Assembly: GCA_949358305.1 (NCBI GenBank)
Contig: OX442314.1
Location: 57,485,369-57,545,368 of the forward strand
DNA length: 60,000 bases
DNA from: Strigamia acuminata
Lineage: Eukaryota > Arthropoda > Chilopoda > Geophilomorpha > Linotaeniidae
Direction: 5' to 3'
The notes under the pieces were generated by a model that saw nothing but the letters and a program-made list of their open reading frames with translations, did no database searches and was not told the origin of the DNA. Position numbers and translations under genes: made by a program. Positions 10,221 to 21,667 of this stretch are shown here, one piece after another (positions within the stretch are counted from its first letter, which is position 1; the number at the start of each line of letters is the position of its first letter).

Positions 10221-10940
10221 TCAAGACAACAACTTTTCAATTTCTTCTTCTTCATCGTCAAATGCTAAATCATCATCCATTGTCGAAAGAAAATAAGTTG
10301 CCAAGCCCTTTTTATAATCGACAACTTCCTGAGCATTTGAAAGAATAAAATTCAAGAAACTGTCGATCAATGGCCAGTCCCTTGGATTACCAATGGTATA
10401 AACAACCGTGCAAATGTTATGAGAAATACAAGAACAGCTCTCTTTAAATTCCTCCATTTCTTCCTCCGTCCGAACGAATTGCTTCGCTACACTCTCTACG
10501 AAATCCCAATTGATATCATCATAACCATATTCGCACATGAGAAACACAACTCGTGCCAATATTCGTCTGATCGTCTTTTCACTCCGATGTTCGAACAACT
10601 CGGAAATGGCGCCGGAATCTCTGCTCGAGCAAATGCCCAAACAAGTCTCGCTTAAATTCTCTATCTCGTCCGCAAAATCAGTCGGAACCAAGTGACGTCT
10701 CACTTCGAGGGAAATCAAACCACACCAAGAAAGAAATCTATTTTGAAACAACTCCGAGCTTTCGTTGTTAATCATGTAGTCAAACGCCAGACGTTTTTTG
10801 AATTTGTCCACTTCTTGCTCGCTTGGAAAGCAAAAATTTAAAAAGCGATCGATTTCCGGCCACTCGTTTTCGTCACCGACGCCGAGAACGGCACAAACTG
10901 AGTGTGCGAGAGAAGACAAATTTCGCTTGAAAATGGCCAT
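10221..10940 (-). CDS. Protein with two WP-type helical repeats and an acidic tail
   Basis: The first in-frame ATG (10938-10940, context ACAAGATGG) gives 239 residues ending in a TGA. Two segments are clearly repeated. Residues about 8-52 include NEWPEIDRFLNF, then QEVDKFKKRL. Residues about 168-212 include RDWPLIDSFLNF, then QEVVDYKKGL. The W-P followed by a hydrophobic helix resembles the 'WPE' helices of importin-beta type HEAT repeats (importin-5-like), and the acidic C-terminus also recalls that family, but this is a short and weak likeness. No membrane segment is seen. The frame stays open upstream into the gypsy LTR whose end lies about a dozen bases before the ATG, so transcription may start in the LTR. 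Host gene or captured fragment are both possible. Confidence 0.5.
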   Translation of the reverse strand: MAIFKRNLSSLAHSVCAVLGVGDENEWPEIDRFLNFCFPSEQEVDKFKKRLAFDYMINNESSELFQNRFLSWCGLISLEVRRHLVPTDFADEIENLSETCLGICSSRDSGAISELFEHRSEKTIRRILARVVFLMCEYGYDDINWDFVESVAKQFVRTEEEMEEFKESCSCISHNICTVVYTIGNPRDWPLIDSFLNFILSNAQEVVDYKKGLATYFLSTMDDDLAFDDEEEEIEKLLS

Positions 10941-10953
10941 CTTGTCGTAACCT

Positions 10954-11554
10954 TGATTCCGGTAAATAAACTCAACACAATATCTTACTAATAACACCCT
11001 TTATTTCACACTTGTAATAATACAATAATGATACTTAACAATGTGGTCTCGGATCCTTGCTGGCGGATACGATTTGTTGCTGCACGGCAGTCTTACACGT
11101 GGCTTCTACTGTTGTCTAGGGTAATGGCGTCTGGCGAAACACGTGTTCGCAAACGCTTCGCTTCGGGAGATATTACAATCGTAGTATTGCTACGATAATA
11201 TCTGTGACTTCTGATTTATAGATGTAATTGGCAACGGGCATCGATCCTCTATCAATCCGGTAAAAACGGCCTGACGGTGAGGTGGTGATGCTAATGTTGC
11301 TCTGGTATCTATAAAGTAGTGGTTTCCGGTCGGACACAGGTTTAAATACTGGCTGGACCGGAAATGACGTATTTGCATAAATCCGGAGAATTATGCAAAT
11401 GTATGACGTTGTTACGTCAGTCCCGCAGAAACGGTAAAACTAGTATAGCTAGTTTTCCCGCAATAATCTGACAATATATCATTATGAATATTAAAATCAC
11501 TATTTATTAGGTTAAGATTAATTAAAACATTTTTGTGACTTCGTGGTCACCACA
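10954..11554 (-). repeat. Gypsy 3' LTR (inner end firm, outer end approximate)
   Basis: On the minus strand the LTR begins TGTGGTGACC directly after the polypurine tract. It contains a TATA-like TATTTAAA (about 11342-11349) and a polyadenylation signal AATAAA (11000-11005), the normal U3-R-U5 order. The outer end is guessed at 10954, where a CA dinucleotide follows ACCGGAAT. Without the other LTR the end and target duplication cannot be verified. Confidence 0.65.
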
Positions 11555-11566
11555 CGTCCCCTCCTC
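11555..11566 (-). other. Gypsy polypurine tract
   Basis: The minus strand reads GAGGAGGGGACG immediately before the LTR start. It lies about 60 bases past the stop of the 3' ORF, confirming that this ORF, not pol, is last. Confidence 0.75.
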
Positions 11567-11627
11567 AGCAATGTTGTTGGGGGATTTACAATAAAACAAC
11601 AAACATCGCGAAAACTCAAAGTTAGAT

Positions 11628-14559
11628 TTAGTTCACTTCTTTTTCAGATGATCCCTGAGGAACGTCCGGAGGCGGAGGTGGAGGTAATTCTTCGGTTACA
11701 GGTGGTTTAGCCATCTCCGAAGTTGTTGGAGTCGTTGGTTTGGCGATCGGCAAAATCGAGGCGAGACGTGATGAACGATCGCTCGGGTCTTCGAACTCCC
11801 CGATGAAGTATCGATCGTGGCCGCCAACTGGTTCGTAGGGGGCGCCGACTCGTTCGTGTACCCAGATACGCGAGAGGAAGGGAGCCAGGCCTTGATTAGT
11901 ATGGTGGATCTTCTGGGCCTCGGCCGGATTCGTCGGGGCGCGGTGTGCACGCAGCAGACGTTGGTGTTGAATGAAATCGACGCCTGGACCCGCCTCTAGA
12001 GTTCGCTCCATCCATAAGTAGAGCGAGTGGCCGTGGTCGCTCGATCGCTTGATCTGGTTCTTCGTCTTCTGGGTCATCGTCAAACTCGGGTAGTAGTGTT
12101 TGAGTTGTGCGTCGATCGGAGGCAAAGGTTTCGACTCTAATTTTTTCTTGGGCCGCAGGATCTTCGGTTTTGTTTTCGTCTTTCGGACGACTACTTTCAC
12201 GCCTTCGATCGGAACCAGTCCTTCGGGGAACTTTATCGTCTCCTCTGGAGTGGCGGCCGGGACTGTCTGGCTAGCTGGAGTCTCAGGGAGAGGTTCGTTG
12301 GTTAGTACGACTGGTTCGCTTTGTGGTAAAGCCACAGTTCGGACTACTTGATACGATCGTTCTGGGTCAGCATCTTCTGCAATTAATTGTGCGCGAACCT
12401 GGATACAGGAAGGAACCAGTTTTAGCCATCGCTCGACGAGAGCGGGAGGCAGCTGGAAACTTTCATGTGCGACGACCGCCCAGGCCGCCAGTGCTACGCG
12501 GGCGTTTCTAAACGTAGACGCGGCCAGCACAAGCGACATCATGTCGGTGATTACGACTGTTGTTCGCGCCATTCTTGACGGGTGATCCCGCCCAGGGCTG
12601 TTGGTAAACTCGATGGCTGCACTTCGGATATTCGTTACTGCGATCTGCATCGTTCTGGCTTGGTAGTCATCGATGTCGGACACCATCTCTTTTGCTTGCT
12701 CGATCGTGGTTGTATCGAGGAACGACTGTAATTCGTACGATGTCGGATCAAACTGAGTTGCGGCTCGAGCGTCCGAAGACCTGTTATTGGGGGTTGGTCT
12801 TGAAGGCGTTTGATTGGTTTCGTCGATTCTAACCACGGCAGCCTGTCTTGAGTTGATTAAAACTCGTTGAACGTCGGGTTCGGGCTCATCCCAAACAATC
12901 GGCGTTCTTGACATAGAAGTCTCGCTTCGCGTTTCTTCCGGTACGGCTGGGAAAATTGGTCCAAAACGATCTTGTCGTCGTTTGCGCTGTTCAAAGGGAC
13001 TCAGCGATGTTGGGGTCCCGATAATCACAGTCTTTCGGAATGCGCTGGGCAGACTAGAAGGTACGCTACTAACTGGTTTTGCTGGCGCCTTGATGAATGC
13101 GCTTGGTACCGACGTTACGCTCATCTCGATTGATTTGGTCGGTCGATAGACGGGTTTCGCTTGTTCGTTCTTGACTTTCAGGACGGCTGCTACCATATCG
13201 GCTTCGGTGTAAAGTTTTTCTTGTTCGGGTACGATCATCGGCTCTACCGATTGTTCGTGTTCGATTGTCATCGGCACTTCTTGTCGAACTTCCACTTGTA
13301 AGGTTTCTACTTCATCGACTTCACGTGGTCTCTCAAAGCGTCTCCATGTTTCTGCTCGTGGCCTCGATAACCTGAGGCATCCGCGTTGGTTCGGTCGATT
13401 TCTGGAGTAGCGGTATGTCTCGACTTCTCGTGGTTTCTCGACTCTGGGCTCTCGTCGCGGTGAGGGTTCTCGAGCGTGTCGGTAATAAACTCGAGGATGA
13501 GATTGCGATCGATCTTGCGGGTCGTACGACGTGCTTGGCTGATCCAGGCGTCGTCGCTTGTTGTCGTGTGTGCGATTTAATAATTCGTTCGAGAGTCGCT
13601 TTTCCGCTTTCTGTCGCTTGCGCCCAAAGATGCCCAGGTAGTGGAGCTGGTGCATCGCTTTCTGTGAGGTGATAAATCCGTGTTCGGGTCGCCAATTGGG
13701 AACGTCTGGTCTTTCTCCTCGAACCTGGCTTAACCAAGTTTTTATCTCATCTGTCGAATACCCTGCTGGTTTCAGTATTTTGAAGAGATCTCGATACGCC
13801 GTCCGTCTGACTTCGTTGTAATAGTCTCTGTGTATTCGTCGGCGTTCTTCGTCTGTAGCGGCGTTTTGCCACTTCTCGAGGACGGCCCACTCTTCGGGCT
13901 CGCTTGGATAGTCCTTTTTCAAAAACTTATTTGGGAGCGGTGCTGGTGCGTCGTCTCGTTCTGGAATTTCAGCCCTCAGTGCGTCGCGCATCTTTTCTGG
14001 GAAGTAGTGTATCAGGGTTTCCTGACTTGCCCAAAATCGCGATCGGGCTCTGGATGCGGTGAGCCGAATGTGCCATGGGCCGGCGTCGATGTCGTCTTCT
14101 AACGCTCTTCGATATGGAGTCGGGATTTCGCTCCTCCAGAGTGTACCCGAAGATACGTTTTGCGGATCGATGGGTCCCCACGTAAGTTGGTGTTCCGGCT
14201 GAGGAATGAATAATAGAAATTAGATTTTGTCACATTCCGAATTTGGATTCAAGATGGCGCCATGGTCGACCATGTGCTTTTTACACGTGTTGAATTTTAA
14301 ATAATGGCTCGTGTAATTTTTCGTTTGTTGACATAAAGATGTTTTCTTTTATGAATATTGTTTCACGTGTTTTTCGTGGTTTAGCCGCGAATTAAATTCT
14401 TTGTTAATTTTTTACCTTTTCGTTACCATCGGGCTTTTCCCGATTTTCTTCCGGTTCGACCTCGTCCCATCTTGCGGGATCGTTCCATTCGTCTTCGCTT
14501 GGGTCTCGATCCATTTCTTCCTCTTCGTTGTCGGGTGATTGCTTCCAGTTTCTTCGCAT
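11628..14559 (-). CDS. Gypsy env-position ORF, two exons, unknown protein (about 904 aa)
   Basis: Exon 1 (14559-14416) starts with an ATG after the pol stop and encodes 48 very acidic residues ending at AAAG|GTAAAA. A 217-bp intron ends TTCATTCCTCAG at 14199. Exon 2 (14198-11628) then reads on in the same phase for 856 codons. Both splice sites are good, the phase is 0 on both sides, and an in-frame TAA lies just upstream of the acceptor, so splicing is needed to use the upstream 69 codons; otherwise translation could begin at the ATG at 13991. Contents are an arginine- and proline-rich first half, a helical region around VITDMMSLVLAAS, and a C-terminal region with LYLWMERT, then HQRLLRAHRAPTNP and SRIWVHE, shared with the ORF at 7140-8546. 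No signal peptide, furin site or membrane anchor is visible, so it is unlikely to be a fusogenic env. It might be a relocated structural or nucleic-acid-binding protein. Confidence 0.75.
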
Positions 14560-14805
14560 TTTGATTTAATTTGTTTGTTGCGATTTTTCGTCAAGAACCT
14601 GTTGTCGTCGTGACAGAACGCGGAGTGCAAAGTTGAAAGGGTAGTCGAGGTTAAGTATCTTGATTGGCTTTCGTCTGTAATACGTAGTTGATTGTTGGAG
14701 TCTCCTTGTGATTGTTTTTGTCCCTAGGAGGTCGGGGTAATTACGTCATATTGTTTTGTCGCTTTTGATTGGTTATGCCAACCATTTTGGATTTTTCTTG
14801 CTTTA

Positions 14806-17800
14806 TCATGTCCTCCCGGTGATTTTACCGTCCTTTATAAACGGGTTTGGTACCTTTTTTCTTGTACTTTGTCGTATTATAGGTTTCGGTATTTTACTTC
14901 TCGATCGTGTGGATCTTTTAGTAATCTCTTTTTCTTTTTCAGGAGTTTTAGGAGTTTCTTCGTTAACTGCTGCTTCCTCCCCTCCTAAATTTCCATCTGG
15001 GGCGCTAGTTAGTTCGGCGCTGTCTGGAGTTACGTGAGTCGTATTTTCGTTCAAGTCTGAAACAGTGGCGATGTCGTCGAACATATCTCGTATTGTGGGC
15101 GATGGAGATGGTTGCGTTTGGTCCTCGGCCCATTCTTCTTGTGGAAATTCCGGCAAGTAAGGCGTCAGTTCTCGAGCGTGGATTGATCGAAAATTTACAT
15201 TATCGGCCAAACGTTGCAGAGAAAATGCGTTCCCGCCGTGGGCCTTGGTAATTACGTATGGGCCGTCTCGTTTGTCGGCTAAGCCGGCATGGATCCCTTT
15301 ATCTGCACTGGATAAAATGTGAGTGTCCTTCCATACGAGATCGTTGATTTTGAAATTACAAAATTGTGTGTTCTTTTCAGACTTTTTCACTCGTTCGCGC
15401 ATGTCAAACACATGTGACATCATATGTTGGTAGGTTGCCGAAATTGCTTGTTCTAGTTGATGTACGTAGATGTGAGGATTTTTTGGATCGACTTTTCGAA
15501 TTCCTTCTGGGATGCGTGGATCCCAGGGCACTCGTAGTTCTCGAGCGAAGTTGAGATAAGCCGGGGAAAAGCCGCGGTTTCTCGAAATGGTCGTTCGGAT
15601 GCTAAATGCTATTTCTTTAAGGAACTCGTCCCACTTGGAATGTACGTCTGTGAAAATGGCAAGCGCATATTTTATGTCGCGGTTGAGACGCTCCACGGGA
15701 TTAGCCCGTGGGTTATACGTCGACGTAAATGATGGTTGAATGTCGAATTGATTGCAGAAGTCCTTGTATAATCTTGATGCGAATTGTGGGCCATTATCGG
15801 AAATTAACTTCCGCGGGAAGCCGAAATGTAACGCGACTTCGTAAAGGCACTGGATTATTTTCTGCTTAGTCGGGTGGGCCATCGGATACAATTCTGGCCA
15901 TCCTGTTGCGACGTCCATGATCACGAGTATGTATTTGTGGCTATTTGCACTTGTTATTTTAGGACCCATAAGGTCTACGCTCCAACAATCAAAGGGGGCG
16001 AACGGTCCAAGTGCTAAATTCTCGTAGTTAGCCTTATTTCGAGGCTTGCAGGCTTGGCATCGTGGACAGTGTCGGATGAATCGTACGATGTCTCTTCTCA
16101 TTTCAGGCCAATAGTATAGTTGACTGGCCCGGTAGAGGGTCCTCGCTACGCCGGCATGTCCGGCTAGGGGGTGGCCGTGTACCATCCACAGAATTTGTGT
16201 TCGAACTTTTCTCGGAATTACGACTTTAATTGAACTCCCTGACTCTGTCAAGTCGTCCCGAAAGTTCGGATGGTACTTTAAAAGTAGGCCATCGTCTATC
16301 AGATAAGCGGATGCCTTAATTTTGAATTCTTCTCTGGATTCTTCGCTGTAGACGTCGCTAGGGAAAGTCTCGTTGGTCAAGTAGTCATAGAACCTTTTAC
16401 AGAAGGCGGTGTCGTTCTTCTGAGCTTCGACGAGTTCCTCGCGAGTCGGTGGGACACAGTTCGTGCCTTTACTCACGTGTGTAACGAAAGCTCGCACAAA
16501 TTTATCCGAGATTCTGGGTTCGATGGATAAGTCGTAATTTGGTCTGGCATCTTTTGCCGATTGATACGCCCTCATCCAATATCCGACGTATTTTTCATCG
16601 GAAGATTCCAGCTTTTCTTTCGGCAGTTCATTCTGTTTTCTGAATTCCCACTTCCTGATCGGGGTGGGACAGTAAGCTATTCGAGAATCGTCGTCACCGT
16701 CGTCGTCTGGCTCGTCGGGTTCTGAGGCAGGAGCTCTAGAGAGCGCGTCGGCGACTGTGTTGTACTTCCCTGGTTTGTACTCGATTTGTAAGTCGTAGGC
16801 CATGAGCTCCAATTGCCATCGAGCCATTCGGCCCGAAGGTTCTTTAAGGCCCATGAACCACCTTAACGCTTGATGGTCAGTCTGAATGGTGAATTTTGTA
16901 AACTCGAGGTAAGGCCTGAATTTACGGACTGCCCATACGATCGCCAAGCACTCGAGTTCTGTCGCTGAGTAATTTTTCTCGGCGGCTTGAATTTTCCGGC
17001 TGATGAAGATCGTGGGTACTTCTTGTTGTATGCCGTTGATTTCGTGCATTTGCATCAACGCAGCCCCCAATCCGATTTTACTTGCATCCGTATGTAAGAT
17101 AAATTCGCGATTCAAGTCGGGAAGAGGGATGGTTTTTGTGTCGATTAGCATTTGTTTGATTTTGTCAAACGCTGCTTCGCAATGGCTGGTCCAGTTAAAT
17201 TTGATTTCGGGGTCTTTCGGCGGGTCCTCCTTTGGATTTATTTTCTGGACAGTCTTTAAAAGATCAGTGATTGGGGCCGCGACTTCCGCTAAATGTGGCA
17301 GGAGTCGGCCGAAGAAATTTACCATTCCTAAAAAACGTTGTACCCCTTTCACGTCCGTAGGTGCTGGAAAATCGGTGATTGCTCGTACTTTCTTTGGATC
17401 TATGGATAAGCCATTGACTCCAACTTTGTATCCAAGAAACGCAAGTTCTTTTCGGCAAAACTGGCTCTTTCCGGGGTGTACGTGGAGTCCGGCTTCTGCT
17501 AAACGACGTATTACTTCGTCGATATGTCCGAGGTGTTCGTCAAAAGTTTGGGAAACAATAATAATATCGTCCAGATAAGCCCAGGCGTATTTATGCAATG
17601 CATCGCCTAAGACTTTCTCGATTAGTCGTTGAAACGTTGCCGGAGCATTTACTAGCCCAAACGGCATGACGTTAAACATCAATCGGCCCATCGGGGACCA
17701 GAAAGCGGTTTTTTCTTTGTCTTCGTTACGGAGTTCGACCTGCCAATATCCTTTCGACAGATCCATCGTTGTTACCCATTTAAATGGGGCTAGTTCTCGA

Positions 17801-18820
17801 AGAATAGCTTCGATTGATGGCATCTGGACGGGGTCGATAACGATAATGGCATTTAATGGCCGATAATCGATACACAGCCTGGGTTCCGATCCTGCGCGCA
17901 TGACGAGCACTATTCTCATCGCATATTCTCCTAATGCTTCGGACACTATCCCCTTGTCTAGTAAGTCTTGACAAATTGTCTTGACGATTTCGCGTTTTTG
18001 GGGGTTCATGCCCTTGAATGGAACTCGTACTGGCTTATCCGTACTCAATTCTATTTCGTGTTTTACGTAATTCGTCTTTCCCGGTTCTTTAGTCAGGATT
18101 TTTCGATGTTTTTGTAGCATTTCTTCAAGTAATTTAGTCTGGGTTTCTCCTAGGTTCGCGTCCATGGCCAGATTGTGAGCCAAATTGTCTTCCTGGAGTC
18201 GGGCGTTAAAAGATTTGAAATCGTAATCTTGCACGAATTGCTTCAAATTTCCGCCTTTCCATTCGTCCTCTTCGTCGTTTGAATCTAGGAGTTCGGTAGG
18301 TACTGTCATTAGTCGGGGTTCCTCGCGTTTATCGATATAGTTCCAGGACCTCGTTATGGGGTTTGGCTGGATCTCCATGATGGCCATGATGTCCATACCC
18401 AAGAGTAGGACCGTGTCGTAGGTTGGTAAAACGATGAAAGGATGGGTTATTACGCCGCCCTCCCATACGACTTTTGTTGTCAGTACCCCTACTGGGCGCA
18501 CTTCTCCAGCAGCGGTTTTTACGGCCACATTTTCGCTTATCCCCCGTAGTTTGTCGCGTTGTTTTTTGTCCAAAGATTCGTATAGATCCGAAGAGATGAA
18601 GGATCGGTCAGCTCCCGAATCCAACAAACCTATGAATTTTTTGTCATTAAATTTGATTGGTAACATCGCGAGTGAATCTTTCCTCTCTTTAGTCAAATTA
18701 CAATGTAAAATGCGTTTCTTTCGAGGTGGGGCCTCCTCGTAGGCGTGAGGTAATTCTTGGAATATTTCGGCTATTTTTTCGCCGTCTGCCGTATTAGTGG
18801 TTGGGCCACCATATTCGCGT
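14806..18820 (-). CDS. Gypsy Pol polyprotein, N-terminus in gap
   Basis: Domains in order are as follows. The aspartic protease has LLDSGADRSFIS (about 18600). The reverse transcriptase has LCIDYRPLNA, MPFGLVNAPATFQ and YLDDIIIVS (about 17570). RNase H has ILHTDASKIGLG (about 17090) and TDHQALRWFMG. The integrase has the H2C2 finger HGHPLAGHAG to CPRCQACKP (about 16190-16040), the three acidic residues in WSVDLMG, ISDNGPQF and NPVERLNRD, and a GPY/F-type module around DGPYVITKAHGG. A charged basic tail ends the protein. The gene copies the element RNA and inserts the cDNA. No stop interrupts it. The missing part lies at or beyond the 18821-19020 gap. Fragments of closely similar pol occur at 32883-33790 and 39087-39255. 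Confidence 0.95.
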
Positions 18821-19020
18821 NNNNNNNNNNNNNNNNNNNNNNNNNNNNNNNNNNNNNNNNNNNNNNNNNNNNNNNNNNNNNNNNNNNNNNNNNNNNNNNN
18901 NNNNNNNNNNNNNNNNNNNNNNNNNNNNNNNNNNNNNNNNNNNNNNNNNNNNNNNNNNNNNNNNNNNNNNNNNNNNNNNNNNNNNNNNNNNNNNNNNNNN
19001 NNNNNNNNNNNNNNNNNNNN
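18821..19020. other. Assembly gap (200 N)
   Basis: A run of exactly 200 N separates the gypsy pol from an unrelated dispersed repeat. Round length suggests a placeholder of unknown true size. Any ORF crossing it is an artefact. Confidence 0.99.
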
Positions 19021-19690
19021 GAATGAACGAATTGAAACCTGCAGACCATCTAAATACCAGTCTACTCGCAAACTAACAATTAAATTGAATTAAATGTTGC
19101 ATATGATAAATGCTACACTCATTTATGGAATGCAGTCTAACAGAACCAATATTATCTCTCTAATGGTAAATGCTACACTCATTTATGGAATGCAGACTAA
19201 CAGAACCATATTGTACACACTGGTTTGTAAGAATTAAAAACCAGCACAGAAATATCAAACACCAGAGCTCTCATCTAGTACCAACTGGAACGAGTCTAGT
19301 GGTCCAGGGGCAACCACGAGGAGGTAGAGAGTTGGATTTGCTGCCCCCAATGTTTGAATGGAAAATTAAACGATAAAAAGATCGATAAACTTAGTAACTT
19401 ACTCGAATGGATGCGGGATATTTTTATCGCTGTCGTTTCAACGACTTTGAATAAATTGCAGCAATCGTTCGCGTAATCCGCCTGCAAATGGCGAGTTGAG
19501 CAATCTAGGATAGAAAATAACATTTTAACACCGTAATGATATCACTATATCACTACGAACCTAATAAACATATAATTATAAGCAAATGAATTCGATGCGA
19601 AAGGATTTTGAAGATAAATGGCAGAAACAAACGGCGCTAACGGAAGTGGGGTGATAAAGAAGGAATAAAGCCAATAAAAATTGGAGTAAA
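19021..19690 (+). repeat. Dispersed repeat family, copy A
   Basis: This block contains 60-70 bp sub-repeats built on ATAAATGCTACACTCATTTA, then CACCAGAGCTCTCATCTAGT, a segment with GGTCCAGGGGCAACC, a segment ending CAATCTAGGATAGAAAATAA, and a right end GAATAAAGCCAATAA. The same blocks in the same order and orientation recur at 41430-43220. No coding capacity is evident. The left end is cut by the N gap. It could be a non-autonomous transposon or an unusually structured LTR, but I see no terminal repeats or target duplication. Confidence 0.75.
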
Positions 19691-20514
19691 AGTTCAGTGG
19701 GAACGACTCAAATTCAAATTAACACACACAACACGATAAAAACAACTCGTGCTTACACATCTGAGGAAATTATACGTACGATTCATGAGTGATTTTTCCG
19801 ACCGGAGTTTTCGCATCCCATCAGTCCTTTGTCTGTTTCGTGGCTAGGGGGTTTACAGACGTGAATCATGGGCATCGTTCTCGACAGAACGAATCTTTAT
19901 GCTTTATTACATCTATGTATGGTAGCCTAGAAGGATCAGTCCTCCGATGCAGTTACTGCCAGTAATCTGTATAATTTGTTCCATGGTCGGCGCTGCGTAG
20001 TGAAATCGACTCATGCTTTTGGACAAATTGTGATCGCTGCTACAAACTAGCAAAAATGAAAAATTTTGTAACACCTACGAAGGCGAACAAATTTTGTCAT
20101 AAAAAAATTAAGACCGAGGTTCAAGCAGGAAAGTATCCGAGAAAAAGATCAACGAAACGACCTTTGTTAAAAATTAAGAAATATTTTGTGTCAATTCGTT
20201 TTAATTTTATTTATATTTCAGTTAGTTTGGCTATATTGCCAAATGGAGGACAAACATAGTGAGACATATCCGGAAATAAACTCTTTGGTAATTTTTTTTT
20301 TGTTTTTTTGTTTTTTTTAAAAAAGGTAACTATATTTAAGACAAGCTTTTTTAATCTGTAGGGAATTGAATATCCTCCAAACAATTATTCTGAAGAACAA
20401 ACAAGAACATTTATAACAGCTTAAAGTCTCCCCTGCGATGCCATATTTCACACACAACAATCAGAACATTTTCTGTTTTTATGATTTAAAAATGTACGAA
20501 ATGTATTCTCAGGA
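19691..20514. other. No gene seen
   Basis: About 820 bases without a supported gene. There is a homopolymer-rich stretch near 20289-20325 (long T and A runs). The segment leads into a P-element relic, so it may be degraded sequence of that element. Confidence 0.45.
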
Positions 20515-21485
20515 AATAATATATTTTTTGATGGAAATAAGACGGCATCATGGAACCATTTGAAGTCCTTTTTTTCGTATGATCAGAGTTTACCTGTGCA
20601 AATGGCACTAAAGTTAACTCAGAAACACATCGAGCCACCACCATTTTATAAAATGAAAGTCAAACCAGCAGCTCAAGTAATTAGCCACACTGTCATCTGC
20701 AATGATGACATACGTCACATTGGGTCAACTGGATGCAAATAATACCCACACAGCTCAATTTTTAGAAATGTTTAACAAACTGTTTGACATTTTCAATAGC
20801 AGTACTAGCACTGAAGACAAGCAAATGGGAGAGTCTTTAAAAAATCAAACGGATGAAATTACATTTTTAAAAAATACTCTGTTATGGCTTCAAACAATTA
20901 TAGTGTATAAAATGAATTCAGACAAAGTAGTAACATGTATGGATCGTTTCCATCTCTGCTTTACTGCGTTTGTGGGAAGAATTGACACCAAGTTTATCAT
21001 CACTCTACACTCGTCGTCTTAATCAAGATAGAGTAGAAAATGTTTTTGGTGTCATTAGGCGTAAGGGCGGATGCAACGATAATCCAACAACAGCCCAATT
21101 TAAACCACAGTTCACACAAGCAGGATTAAATGCTTTGTTGAAGCCAAATACAAGTTCAAATTGTGAAGTTGACTCCGATCATCTTCTCTGCCAAATTGAC
21201 AAATTATCCACGGCAAGGAGCAGTTTACCAATTGAAACTCCAAACGCCTTACCATCAAACACTGAATTGGGGACGGATGCAGATTTTGCTTTTGACAAAC
21301 GTTTATTTTCGAGGCATGAATGTGATGTTTGCTGTAATAGTTTCCTACAAAAAACTGATACTCTTACATCAAATACGCAGCTATTCATGTTTTTCAAAGC
21401 CTATAAATCTGACACTGATTTCCATCATTTAAAGGTGGCAACACAATTATTTTCAGACTACTGTATGTCAAATTATGTGAAGTGA
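20515..21485 (+). pseudogene. P-element-type transposase relic
   Basis: Conserved P-element/THAP9 motifs are recognisable on the plus strand. MALKLTQKHIEPPPF is followed by KVKPAAQVISHTV, then TAQFLEMFNKLFDIFNSS, and finally TRRLNQDRVENVFGVIRRKGG, the motif of the C-terminal catalytic part. These lie in three different frames, with shifts near 20700 and 20968. The first shift cuts SHTV from the following TYVTLGQLDAN. The THAP DNA-binding N-terminus is not seen. The copy is therefore a broken transposase. No 8-bp target duplication or terminal repeats could be tied to it. Confidence 0.8.
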
Positions 21486-21667
21486 CATTCAATGTCAATT
21501 TTTATAAAGTTATTGCAGAAAGCAATATAAAACATAAATTAGTAAACGTGGTAATGACAAATTCTGAAGGAACAAAATTTCCATCAACTTGTAATGATGA
21601 AAAAGTTGCATCCTTCATTATTCATGCTGATAAACACTCATGACTTACACATGTGCAAGCTTTAAAG

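Larger units (their letters stand above)
10954..18820 (-). mobile_element. Ty3/gypsy element, 5' end lost in the N gap
   Basis: In coding order the minus strand carries protease-RT-RNase H-integrase (to 14806), a spliced extra ORF (14559-11628), a polypurine tract and a 3' LTR. Gag, the primer site and the 5' LTR are not present: the pol ORF runs into the 200-base gap, and the sequence beyond it belongs to a different repeat family. All visible frames are intact. Confidence 0.88.

Noticed and set aside
11628-13991. Env glycoprotein in the gypsy element
   Set aside because: No signal peptide, cleavage site, fusion peptide or membrane anchor could be seen in the 787-codon block.
18757-19093. 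Several ORFs spanning the N run on both strands
   Set aside because: They exist only because N codons are not stops. The sequences on the two sides are unrelated.
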